From contig JAAMXY010000718.1 in the NCBI GenBank assembly GCA_019677205.1, forward strand, positions 1 to 64,000: DNA of 64,000 nt, in the 5' to 3' direction. Below the pieces are notes generated by a model. It had not been told where the DNA came from and searched no databases. It was given only the letters and a program-made list of their open reading frames with translations. The translations under genes were made by a program, and so were the position numbers. Origin of the DNA: Pinguiococcus pyrenoidosus. Lineage: Eukaryota; Sar; Pinguiophyceae; Pinguiochrysidales; Pinguiochrysidaceae. Positions 30,414 through 41,100 of this stretch are shown here, in pieces (position 1 is the first letter of the stretch; each line of letters starts with the position of its first letter).

Positions 30414-30889
30414 TGCATAGAGGCTTGGGGAGCCGTCCAGCACGGGCCAGCAGCGGGCTGGACCAGAGAGAGTCCCCGCGGCGGTCCGCCCGATTTCCCC
30501 GCTTCTTGGTTGGGCGCCTTGGAGATGCTGGTGATCTCACCGACCACCGGTATGTTCAGAAGCACCAGCAAGGCTGTTTGTGGAATCGGAGATAATCCGC
30601 CGTCTTGACGGCGGACTATAGCGGCGCCGACTTGGACACGGTATCGTCCCTGTACGGCAAGCGATTACAAAGCGAGATAAGCGTTTGAACGAAATACCGA
30701 CGTTCTGTTGCCATCCTATGGAGCAAACGAAGGTGAAGCACGAACCAAAAGAGATCCAGGGCTCGTCTTCCAAAGCAATGCTCTGCTCTACGGCGGGTAA
30801 GAATCGGGACGTTAGAGAACGACGTCTCCCGGAAGTCGTTGCTGCCCAATCCAATTCGTGCGGTGGAGAACTTCAGGCCGGAAGTTAAG
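30414..30889. other. Divergent region between the two glycosyltransferase-like genes
   Basis: About 480 nt separate the proposed start codons of the head-to-head paralogues. It probably holds both promoters and any leader exons. No further coding exon is supported. Confidence 0.45.
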
Positions 30890-32027
30890 ATGCGAATCGG
30901 ACGCTTTGACATGCGCGCTCTGGCGCGCCTGCGACACCTTCGATGTCGAGGGGAAGGTTCATTTGCGCAGCTACGATTCTTCTGCTCAGCGCGTGTCTCG
31001 GCAAGGCGTCATGCCCGTTTCCAGGAGCGTCCACTTTGACTTCCGAGCTGGAATTCATCAAGCGACTTCAGGCAGAAGCGGCAGATGTGGCAGAGGATGG
31101 GTCAGGTCGGTAGCTTCAAGGAAGGCGCAGAGGCATTTTGCGAAACACGCCAGTGACGCAAAGGTCTTTCAGATGAGTCGGATCTTAGCCTCTGTGTCAT
31201 CATGCGCACCTACGGGAGATACGAAGACAAAGTCCCATGTGCGGTAGATTCCCTGCTGCGGGGTGCGCGGATGGACCACAGCGCTGCAGTCCGCATTCTG
31301 CTTGTCGGCTACGAGACCGAAGACGAGGATCACCAGGACTGGCTGCGGAACTTTGATGAGTACGTCAACCTGCGGGAAAGCACCATCGACCCAAGCACCC
31401 CATCGCGTGTGGAGTACTTCCCGTTGCCGAATACCGGGGAGGACAAGTACGGCTGGAGAGGTACGATGGACTGCATGGTGCTCCTCTCGCTGTCGCGAAA
31501 CGGATCCTGACATGAAGTTTGGTCGTACTTTTTGGGCTGTGCGCGAAGCGACTAGCATGGCGATTCGATGGATAGCTGAGGGGCAGGTGTGCAATTACAC
31601 CATGATCACCAATGGCGACAACTACTACTTGCCGGACTTCTGGAGCTCCGTGCTGCCGCCCATGCGGGCTAGTCAGCCTTTTGTCACCTTCGAGTTCATC
31701 ACCAGGAATGAGGACGCGCTGAGACTACCGGTACCTGATCTGTCTAGCTTCTTTCTTTTCAGCAAATCCGAGTTGATCAAACCTTGCGCGTGCTTGCAGA
31801 CCAATGTGATCAGCACGGAGATCGAGTACAAGCGCATCGACCTCGGCGCCGTTCTGCTGAACACTGAGGCGCTTGCGGCGACAAATGTATCCATGTACAG
31901 AGACGACTTGGAAGCGTCCAAGCTGGAGCAACGAGACTACACCTTCTATCAAGAGGTACTGAACGCGATGGGGCTGAGAAATGGCGAGGTGCACAAAATC
32001 TACAAGGTGCTCTTTGTGCACCAGTGA
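30890..32027 (+). CDS. Glycosyltransferase-like protein, four exons (304 aa)
   Basis: Exons: 30890-30956, 31025-31105, 31173-31460 and 31549-32027; introns of 68, 67 and 88 nt, all phase 1. The exon 3/4 junction gives YGWRATSMAIRWI followed by NYTMITNGDNYY, which aligns without gaps to the minus-strand paralogue and strongly supports that splice. The core starts SLCVIMRTYGRYEDK, as in nucleotide-sugar-dependent transferases, and NGDNYY takes the place of the DxD motif, so metal binding may be altered. The first exon (MRIGRFDMRALARLRHLRCR) is basic and not a classical signal peptide; it is the least certain part. The gene converges on the FnIII-C2 protein, stops 34 nt apart. Confidence 0.72.
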
Positions 32028-32061
32028 CGCTAAAAGACAGCTGTAGCTCAAAGTCTTCGAA

Positions 32062-35000
32062 TCATGGGCCCTCGGCGCCTGCGACTTGTAGAGCTTCCGC
32101 GTCGACGCTCGCCCTCTCGTTAGATTCGCTACCTTCATTCGCGGCTTCTGGAAGCATCTCCATCACGTCCACGCGTCCCTTGAGAGTGGGGCTGGACTTC
32201 TTTCGTCGTGTCTTTCTTCGGTTGGGCGCAATCTGTGCCGCGCTTCCCAGATAGGCCGACTTCGAACGGTCCATCATCCAGCCGTAGCCCCGGGAGATCA
32301 CCAGTACGTCGTAGAGAAGCAGCAGCACAAAGCAGACCCAGGCCGGCAGAATGGCGTCCTCTACTCCCGGAGCTGGAGTCGGCGGGAAGGTGGGAAACTC
32401 CGTCGGGCGCTCCGTCGGCTGTCCTGGCACTGCCTGCCCGGCGCCTGATTCCTGCCGGCTGGCGTCAAGGTTGACGCCCAGCCGTCCGCCACAACTGTCC
32501 GCGACGCCTCTGCAGCATTTGTTGGCGCTGGCAACGCACAACAGCAGGAACGACAGAAACATCACCAGCACATGCAAAGCGAAGAGCAGGACGATCGCGG
32601 GGACCAAGAGGAAGGAAGCCTTCGGTCCGCGTCTCGAGAAGAAGTACCAGTACAGCATGAGAGCGGCTGCGAGGAAGAGCAGCAGCGCCGCCAGGATCAG
32701 CATCGGTTCGAAGGGCAGATCGCAGTTCAGCTCGCCGCCCCGTTCATCAAGTCGCGACGCTGGTACGGCCAGGCACACGAGCGGCCAGACAACGGCAATG
32801 AGGCACACGATCGCCACCTGAAGCTCCTGCCTCTCACAGCATATGCCCAGAAACAACGAGATCTGCACTGCGCGGGACTCGGGCGGCGGGGGCGGAGCGA
32901 CGAAATTGGCAACGACGGTCCGGCCCACGCTGGCGTCGCCAGCGTAGCTGTCCACATCCGCTCCATGGCTCACGCCCTTGGGCAAGCTCTTCGGCAGATC
33001 GCCCAAGGCACGACTGGACCAGATCCCCTGCACGAGCGGCAAATCCCGGCGATACTCTTGAAAACAGCCCAGCGTACCCGGGCTAAAGATCTTCAGGCCG
33101 TTGAGGATGCGGAAGAGCTTCAAGCCGGCCTCCTTGATGGGTTGGTCGATCTGCTTGACAAAGTGAACCATCGCGATGAAGACTATGGCATAGCGGTTGA
33201 TGTCCTCGTCAAGAGCAGCTCCGTTGTGGTCGTACAGGTTCGCCATCTCGCAGGCGAGATTCCGAGGCACATCACTGTACAGGTCAAGGCTGGCGATGTA
33301 GAGATCCGCCAGGACGCGCCCGGCGCCGCAGCCGAGCAGATAGCGCGAGAGGCAAATCCGAAGATCATCCCTGACGAGTCGCGGAGTCTCCTCGGGCAGC
33401 TTCCAAAGCGCAGAAAGCAGCTTCGGCGTCTCCAAGCGAACGTGGACTTCGTCGTGGCCGGACGGTGAACCCTCTGTGCCGGGGCGCGGTAGAAGCGACA
33501 GCGCCATAAGTAGCTCGGCGATGACACCGGACCTGATCACAAGGTCCTTCTTGTACATGGCGTCCAAAGGAGACTCCGATTTCTGGACGTCGAAAGCGGT
33601 GGAGAGCAAGTCGGACGCCTCCTTCAGACAGGCCCATCGTCTTTTCACAGTTCTTCGTGCGTCGTCCCCGGTGCCAAAGCTGGCCTTGATTGCTTCTCCC
33701 GCACTCCGCAAAGCCTTCGAGATGCGTATCACGAGCTTTTCGAAGCCAAAGCTCGTGCCTTGGTCGGCGCTGCTCTTCTCGACGTCCACCGGGTCGTCCC
33801 CAGCTACTCCACCCACCCTCAAAAGCTTGCAGCACTTCACCAGATCGGCTTGGAACTTCTGCGCATCCGCGACATGAAGTCTTGAGACGCTGTGCTCGTC
33901 GATGTTTTCACCAAGACTTGTGCCTGCGTCGTCGTTGTCGTGGTCGCAAAGCGCGTCGCCGATGGAGGCGCTCGTTCCTCCACGCTGGAACTCGTGCGAG
34001 GCGTCTGCCGCTGACACAAAGTTTCGCAGCACGATGGAGATGAAAGGGTTGGGGCGGTACTTACGAGCTGCGCTCGTGAAAACAGTGCTGGTGCCGACCG
34101 ATTCTTCATCGGACTCGCGCGACAACGTTGTACTCGTTTCATCCGAGAGAATACCCATGAACAGACGAATCAGCCTAGCCAACGGCGTCGCCAGCATCAC
34201 CTTGCCGCAAAGCGTTGCACGGAACTCGTCGTATCTCTGTTGCTTCATACGTTCCTGCTCCTCCGGCTCAAAGCTCTTATCAAGAACCATCGGGAACCAC
34301 AATTGACAAGAAGGCGTCACGCCCGTAAACGTCTCGGGCGGAATGTCGACAGAGCATAGCAAATCGTCGCTACGCCCGGGGTCCCAGTCGAAGACCTTCA
34401 GAACGAGACCTCTCGCCTCCGCCGTATCCTCCTTCCTTCCGAAGAGCGCCATCCTGGGACGACGGATGCGCTGGACATCTTGCAATTCTTGCTTTGGGCG
34501 TTCCTCAGCTGCGACGTGGGAGGCGGAGCCAGAGAAGCCCCCGACGTCGGATTTGATGTCCGTCACCACCGTCAGGTCCTCGGGCACGCCGTCCTCTGCG
34601 CTGAAAGCATTGCTTGCAAGGGCCTCCACGTCCCGCCGGATGGGTATTCGATACGGCCCTTGGCGCCAGGCGGGATTAAGCGTCAAGGGCACCACTTTGC
34701 TGCGGAAGAGCATCCGGTGCTCCCAGTAGCCTTTCACGTACGGGTCAGAAAGCCCGAAGCGATCGCCGCGGGGCAGACCCCTCGCTTCCATGATCCACAC
34801 GAAGGCTTCGGCGGCTCTCGGCGGACGCTTCGCCAAGTCCCGAATCCTCTCTGCCATGAGCTGCTCGCGCGTCTTGCCCCCGTGCAGCACCTCGACTTGA
34901 TCCAACCAGACACTTCCAGCGAAGTCGGGACCCACTTGAAGATGTAGTCGCGCTTTAGACGTTCGGGTGCCTGCAAAGCGAACCTTGAGCAGCTCCCAGC

Positions 35001-36014
35001 CCTGAGACATCGACGCGCGCTTTCCAGGACGTGGGAAAGGAACGGAGATGGTGCGGCTCTCACAAACCTTGCCGTCCAAGTCCCATATGATCATTTTCAC
35101 TCCCGGCGCTCCGGACGTCAACGGAGCAGAGGCTTCTGGGAGGGCGTCTCCTGGGGTAAGGGCTGCTGCCCGCTTCTCCTGGCTTACATGCTTGTCCGTC
35201 AGACGCAGCTTCTGCGCAACAGCTAGCTGGAGCCGCTGGGCGTCATGCATGTCGTTCTCTTGCGCTGCGACATCCACGAGCTTGAGACGGACCCGAGCTT
35301 GTACGATGTACAGCTTGCCGTCCATGACATCCAGCTCAAGAAACGCGCCTGCGGCGATGCCGCCAGGAACATCTAGTCGGGCGCAGCTGCGGCCGATGAA
35401 CGGGGCGATGCCCGTCTCCTGCACCAGATGCACTGTGGAATCAAAGCGATAGACATCTCTATCTGCTCGCCTTGCTTTCGCCAGCCTGGAGGGAAGAGAG
35501 GTGTCAGCTTGCGGGTCAATCGAGGGGCGACAGCATCGCGCATTGCACCGAGGTCCTACTTGAGATGATCCGAGTATCCGTAGCGCCGGAGAACGTGGAT
35601 CTCCACAGGATTTCCCGCGTAGGCGCCCCAGTCTAAACGCAGCTCGCTGGGATTCTCAAAAAACCACGCGCGCTCGAAGTCCTTGGGCTTGGTCCTCACG
35701 ACGTCTGATTCAATCGAGGACGACGGCACCAGGAGCTTGTCCTCGGTGAGACCGCACACATGGAATCGATACGCGGTGTCAGGAACCAGTTCCACGGCCA
35801 CGAAGGTCATCGCCGGGCTTCCGGTGTCTGAGCAAAGGACTTGGAAAGCAAGCTCGGATTCCTCCTCGCGCAGAGAGACTCGATAGGAAGCGATGGCTGA
35901 GAGCAGGTCGGTCGACGCACTACTAGGGAACTCCCAGGTGAGCGTCGCGGTCACGGCAGTGACCTCGGCACATTGCACCGTAGCCTGTTTCACCGCAAGC
36001 TCCTGGCTAGTCAT
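32062..36014 (-). CDS. FnIII-C2 membrane protein with four C-terminal TM segments (1292 aa)
   Basis: Two exons, 36014-35560 and 35485-32062, with a 74-nt intron (35486-35559, phase 2). Residues 10-115 look like a fibronectin type III domain (ATLTWEFPSS; SYRVSL; PDTAYRFHVCGL; SDVVRTKP). A beta-rich region follows, with a carbohydrate-binding-like module ending WLDQVEVL near 340. A C2 domain lies near 370-560 (AFVWIMEARGLPRGD; GLSDPYVKGYW; LNPAW; LKVFDWDPGRSDD), retaining Ca-site Asp residues but with a long insertion. A large alpha-helical middle precedes four hydrophobic segments near 1020-1230; a Pro/Thr-rich loop (PTERPTEFPTFPPTPAP) lies between the last two. The tail is basic then acidic. 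C2 suggests calcium-dependent membrane contact. I recognise no named family. The true N-terminus is unsure: the frame is open upstream without an ATG. Confidence 0.75.
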
Positions 36015-37055
36015 CGTAACCTGCGCAGCGAATCGGCCCACAGCTTTTCCTTGACCCCGTTGGTTGGGTGATACGACTTCCCACAAAGCAACAGCGCATC
36101 TCCAGAACTCCCCGACCCTGGCGATGCCCAGGACCTCGCTCTTTCATGTTGAGGACTGATTCTCTGGTAGGGGAAGCCGTAAGCAAGTAGGATTTCCCGA
36201 GGGTTCTGGAGGCAGGATCGAAGCCAGTGCTTGATTCCTATCTATCTAGTCTGAGCGGTCTGAGCGGCTGGGAATGCGGAATGAGCGGCGCGGCTGCAGG
36301 CTCCGCCGGGCGCGACTGCGTGTGACGTTGCGTGGAAGTTTCGACCCGCCCGCCAACTCTGAACTCCCGCGAAGTGGTGTGTGTAGCTGGAGAGAAGGAC
36401 ATCCTTCGGAAGGGAGGGGGCGGCAGTAAACCGAGCTGAGAGCTCTCGAAACCGTCCGGAGCACTCCCGAACGGCTGCGGGTCAAGCCAATGCTGTCTTT
36501 ATGGTTGGCGCCGGGAGGGAAGTACGAAGGGTACCACATATTGTATGAAGTACTCGCCAGGACACCGACGCTTGGTCGCACGAAGGAATGGTCTCGCGCG
36601 ATTGATCTCCGTCAACTTCGAGTACCGCACGCGCGCTCTTTTTCGGATTGCCCTCAAGCTTTGGAGAGGGGAGACCTGCAAGGCTCTGCCGTTGAGGAGA
36701 TGTCTCAGCTTGGGGGGGGTGGGAGGGGGGGCAACGAGGCCAGAGCCTAACGCATGCGAAGGTGGGACCGGCTCACGAAGAAGTTCACGTTGAGAGACCG
36801 GAAGAGAGGGTGCGTGTGTTCCATTCGTTAGTCAAATGTTGCCTGGCAACTTTTCTCTACTGCGAGAATCGCGCTTTCCAACATCAACTCGCTTCCTCGC
36901 AGTAGTCTCCCCGCCCGCCTGGTCCAGGCGTCGTCAAAATCCCACGCTGCCGCGCCTGCCCTCGGATTGCCGCGTCCAAAAGTCGATACTTGTCGCTCTT
37001 TCCCCCCCTCTCTCCTCTCCCATCGGGGGAGTGGGAGATCGCAAAGCGGCCACCG
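36015..37055. other. Intergenic region upstream of the FnIII-C2 gene
   Basis: This 1 kb contains no supported gene. It should hold the promoter and any leader exon of the FnIII-C2 gene. A G-rich run near 36711-36732 (eight Gs, T, three Gs, A, seven Gs) could form a G-quadruplex on the plus strand. Open frames at 36490-36793 lack recognisable features. Confidence 0.5.
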
Positions 37056-37724
37056 TCAACGTGTCTGCCGGCCCTTCGTCTTCTTCGTCTTCTTCGTCTT
37101 CTTTGTCTTCTTTGGCTTCATCAATTTCCTTGACTTCGCCTCCGCCTTCTTAATCGTCAGATGTGCATCTGCTGGCACATCGCCAGCCGCTCGCCTTTGC
37201 TTCTTCACCGCCTTCTTTCCCTCGTCCTTGCCAGCCTGCGGGTCGCTCACGCTCACGGAGTCTCCAACCTCCTCTTCGTCACTCCGCCTACGCTTCTTCC
37301 CAACTTTCTTAGCGCCATCCAAGCCACGCTCGGCTCGCGCCCACTTGCCATTCTGCTTGGCCCGGGCACGCATGCCCAGCCGGGCGCCTCCCGTAGCCTT
37401 GAACAGCTCCTCCATGGTCGGCTCTCTTTTCGCCCTTTTTCCGCCCAACTTCTGCACGGCACCAGCGAAGGCGTCCGTCCACCAGTCGCCGGCAACTATG
37501 GCCTGAAGCCGGCTGGTCTCGGTGCCCAAGCCCGCGTTGTCCTCGCGCTTCTTCACCCGCACGTGAGACACGGTGCCGTGCTCTCTCTTGCCCAGGCCCT
37601 TGCCCTCCGACCAGCCCATCTTCATCAGCTGACGACGAGCGAAGTCGGACGGACCGCTGGCCACCGACTCATTCAGCTTGCCACGCAGGCCCCGAAGAGT
37701 GTCCTTGCTGACCAGAAGCGCCAT
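37056..37724 (-). CDS. G-patch protein, GPATCH4-like (222 aa)
   Basis: G-patch proteins activate DEAH-box RNA helicases, and GPATCH4 acts in the nucleolus. The G-patch occupies about residues 28-62 (FARRQLMKMGWSEGKGLGK...), followed by a basic VKKREDNAGLG and a WW-containing motif (GDWWTDAFAGAVQKLG) comparable to the HWWDxVFN segment of GPATCH4. The remainder is Lys/Arg-rich. The extreme C-terminus is a KKT repeat encoded by a TTCTTCGTC-type microsatellite, so its length may vary between strains. PINX1 is the other candidate family, but the DWW motif favours GPATCH4. The start ATG at 37724 immediately precedes the conserved N-terminus. It diverges from the kinesin gene. Confidence 0.82.
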   Translation of the reverse strand: MALLVSKDTLRGLRGKLNESVASGPSDFARRQLMKMGWSEGKGLGKREHGTVSHVRVKKREDNAGLGTETSRLQAIVAGDWWTDAFAGAVQKLGGKRAKREPTMEELFKATGGARLGMRARAKQNGKWARAERGLDGAKKVGKKRRRSDEEEVGDSVSVSDPQAGKDEGKKAVKKQRRAAGDVPADAHLTIKKAEAKSRKLMKPKKTKKTKKTKKTKGRQTR

Positions 37725-38133
37725 TGCCTTCTAGTTGGGCGCGCAGACGCCTCCCGGGCGCTCAGGGCGGAGAAGCAAGCGGACAGAGGCGAAAGCCCTC
37801 TCCTTCCGGCGATGCGCGTGACAGATGACAGATGACAGATGGACGGTGCCCTACCTCCGGTAGTGGAGTACCGTAGCGGACTATTCCTGCGCGGGGTCGG
37901 GGATTTATGGGTCCGGGCTGGTCGGGTTCGGACTCTGGCGCTTTTCTCGCTCCGCCGGTTGGCGCTGGCACGCGATGGGAAGTGGGCAAGAGCACAACGC
38001 AGGCACCCAAGCCGCTGGATCTGGCCCTTTCAGCCATGCCGCGGCGTCTCGAAAGCTTGGGAGGGAGGAAGGGACAAGATTGCTGATGATCTGGATGCCT
38101 CCTCGATCCTGCTGAGCGCTGCTGAATAAGGTC
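37725..38133. other. Divergent promoter region between GPATCH4-like and kinesin-fusion genes
   Basis: About 400 nt with no supported coding sequence. A short direct repeat (CAGATGA, three times) lies near 37820-37840. Confidence 0.45.
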
Positions 38134-41100
38134 ATGGCGGCCTTTGGGTCCGCCGTTGGCGCGAAAGCAAGCGCCTTGGCGGAGCCAGGCTCCGACTTTG
38201 CAGCACACCCGCCGATTGCGGTACCGCCGAACGTTCCCGTGCACTCCTACGCCACGCAGACGCTGCAGGCGGCATGCGACGTCCAATGCATCGCGGCTTG
38301 CCGAGAGCCACTGTCTTGCGGGGGAAGCCGAGTGTACTGGTACGACCGCGGCGCGCGGTGCTTGGGCTTCACCGACGTCTCCTCCGACCCAAAGCTCAGA
38401 AAGCGCAAACGCAGTCGGCCGCTGGATGACGAATGCCTCTGCGCCCTAGACGTCAAGCTCGTCGAATCCGTTCCGCATCATATCTTGGAGCTAGCCGTCG
38501 CTTCCCAAGAAGCGTTCCTTGTGTCTCTGAACGACCAAGGCGACGTTCACGTGCTGGATCCCAGAGGTGGATCATTGTTCGTCTGCCTCCGAGAGCGGCA
38601 TACTGCGCGAGGCTTGTGTCTGTCAACGTCTGCAAACGACCTCCTCTTTCTTGAGGACGGCCGATTGGACGACGCTCCGCAGCTCATGGACGCCTTCCAG
38701 GGTCCACGCCCCAGACCTGGGCAGGGGGTCCACCACAAGGCCACGGGAGTGCTTGTGCGGTGCATCTTCGGAGATCTGCTCCAGGATGCGCTTCGAGAGA
38801 TGCGTACTGCGCTCGCAACCACCCCGACCTGTGTGACAGAGCTCGGTCATGACGTGCATGGTGGCGGGCCCGGACAGAATCGTGTCGACCTGTGCATTCG
38901 AGAAAGGCCTGCCGCGCGTTGGCCACTGATGATCTGTGATCTCACGTCGCGGTTTATGTCGACCATGAGAATTCTGCTTTGGATCCCACCTCGACCTTCC
39001 GTGACTGTTGGCAGGCGTCCTGGCGAGAGGCTGACCCTGTCTGACGCCACCGCCGTCACAGTCGCGCCTCATGCGCAAAGGCCAAGCCTCCTGGTTGCGT
39101 TTGGTAGATCTGGCTCGCGGCAGAGAGCCTTGGCGAACCCTGGGCATTCCTCCATCGGTGGAATGTGCCGTGGCTCGGTCGTGCCGCTGGGTTCTACGAC
39201 GAAAAACAAAGGCTCCGGAGGGCGAAGGCCAACAAGCGGTGAGGGCGTTGCTGGGGAGAGCGCTGGCGCGGACGAGCCGGACGTGGTAGAGGACGACTCC
39301 GGCGGTATCGTCGGCATTCCCCTCTATGTGACGAGCCGAAGAAGCGCGCCGCGGTCCCCGAGTGACCGCACGGAGCAAAATCTTCGCGACTGTCGGACGG
39401 GCAGAAAGCATCACGGTGTAGGCGATCAGGGAGCTACAGCGAAGGTTGTCCTCAGACCGCGACGGCGTCTGGCTGAAGGGGCCGTGCGAAGCCGATACTC
39501 CATCGCCGCGGAGAGCGCGGCGATGGTTGGGCACTTTCTACGTAAGCTTGCCAAGGCAGCTGTGCTAAGATGCCTTCTAAGTCTTCTCGCTTGCAATCCT
39601 TGACGGGTAGGTGTCATGCTGGCTAAAGGCGCTCGAATCGAAGCACGGCTCGAGCGGCTCGACGGCATCTGCAAGCGGCCACGCGACCGTAACGAAGCTG
39701 CCAAGGCACTTGGCATCACGTCCCACGAGCTCGTTGACGACCATCCCGATCTTCTCCGGTGTGCAATCCGAAGACTACGCAAGCGGCTTCGCAAGCTTCA
39801 GAATCTCAAGCGGAAGCGTCTGCTTCTCCGAGCGTGTCTCATGAAGGCCGAGCGCCTCGTCTCCGAGCAGATGGTCGCCGACGACGAAAGCTCGATCGGG
39901 CAGGATCAAGGAAGTGCAGCGCCGCCGCCCGTGTCGCCGATGGCGCACGCTGGCGGGGGCGATAGCGATGAAAGCACCTTACGTCGCAAGACCGCTTGGG
40001 AACCGGACCCAGCGAACTTGTCAGCGAACTTGTCAGCGCCGACAAACATGCCGTGGGGGCCATCCAGAATCCGCGAAGCAGCGCTCGATGCAGAGCGGAG
40101 CGACGCCGCGAGGTCAGTGAGGCACATCCCTAGTACGAACCCGCTAGGGATGGAAGAAGCTTTGAGAATCAGAAGCCGACCACTCCGAGGCCTTTTCGGC
40201 TCCTGGGCGGACGCACGATTCGTCATACGAGATCGGCGGATTCCCATCCCACAGAAACTGAGGCTCAGCGTCCTCTTCGCCTCGCCCACTCCGCTCGTGC
40301 AGCTCGTGATCGCCGGCAGCGGGACGCCAAAGCCCCTCAGCAAGAAGTGTTGCCGTCACTCAGGGGTTTTCTTGGTATGCGACTTCGTCACCAGCGTCAG
40401 GCTCTTCGAAGGGGCGGAGCCGAAGGACCTGGCAACCAAACAACTGGTCACGGGGAAAGTCGAGGATGTGCAAATCGACGCGAGAGGCACCGTGTTTGCG
40501 CTCTGTTCGTCTCCCCAAGGAAGAGCGACTACACCGACAGGGTGGAATCGCTTCTGTCTCTTGGCCTTGTGGCGTAGGCATTCCAGCTTTGTCCGTGCCT
40601 TGATCAGTCGCCAAGTGGCGGCGCAGCACATGCTGGCACAAACCGATGGCCAAGACTCGAAAAGCCATGTCCAAGGACCAAGCGCCGCTGGCGCAGAAGC
40701 ATCCATAGCAACCGCCGAGACTGTCGGAGCGTCAGCGTCAATGGAGGTCGACCGCCCGAACAATTCTCGTCAGCGGCGGAACCCGAACGTTGCAGTGTTC
40801 CTCCGCTGCCGCCCTCTGTTGGCGCAGGAGCGCGAGACGGGGGACCCAGCAGCCCTCAGATGCCGTACACAGGAGGTCATTGTGTCGGGAAACGTCCTTC
40901 CCCTTAGGAACGACCGCTCGTACTCCTTTGATCGTGTTCTCGGTCCCACGTCGTCGCAAGCAGACGTCTACCATCTCGCCGTGCTGCCCTGCGTGGAGCG
41001 CCTGCTTTCAGGCTGCAACGCCACCGTCTGCGCACACGGTACGCTACAAACACTTCGAAGAGCACGAGCAAGCCTGCCAATACTAAGCCCGTGGGACCTC

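Noticed and set aside
31461-31548. Frameshift breaking the plus-strand glycosyltransferase-like gene
   Set aside because: A GT-AG intron in the right phase restores an ungapped alignment to the paralogue, so no break needs to be assumed.
38623-39534. 303-codon minus-strand open frame
   Set aside because: It lies antisense to exon 1 of the kinesin fusion, is Arg/Ser/Pro-rich without domains, and the plus-strand frame connects in phase to the kinesin.
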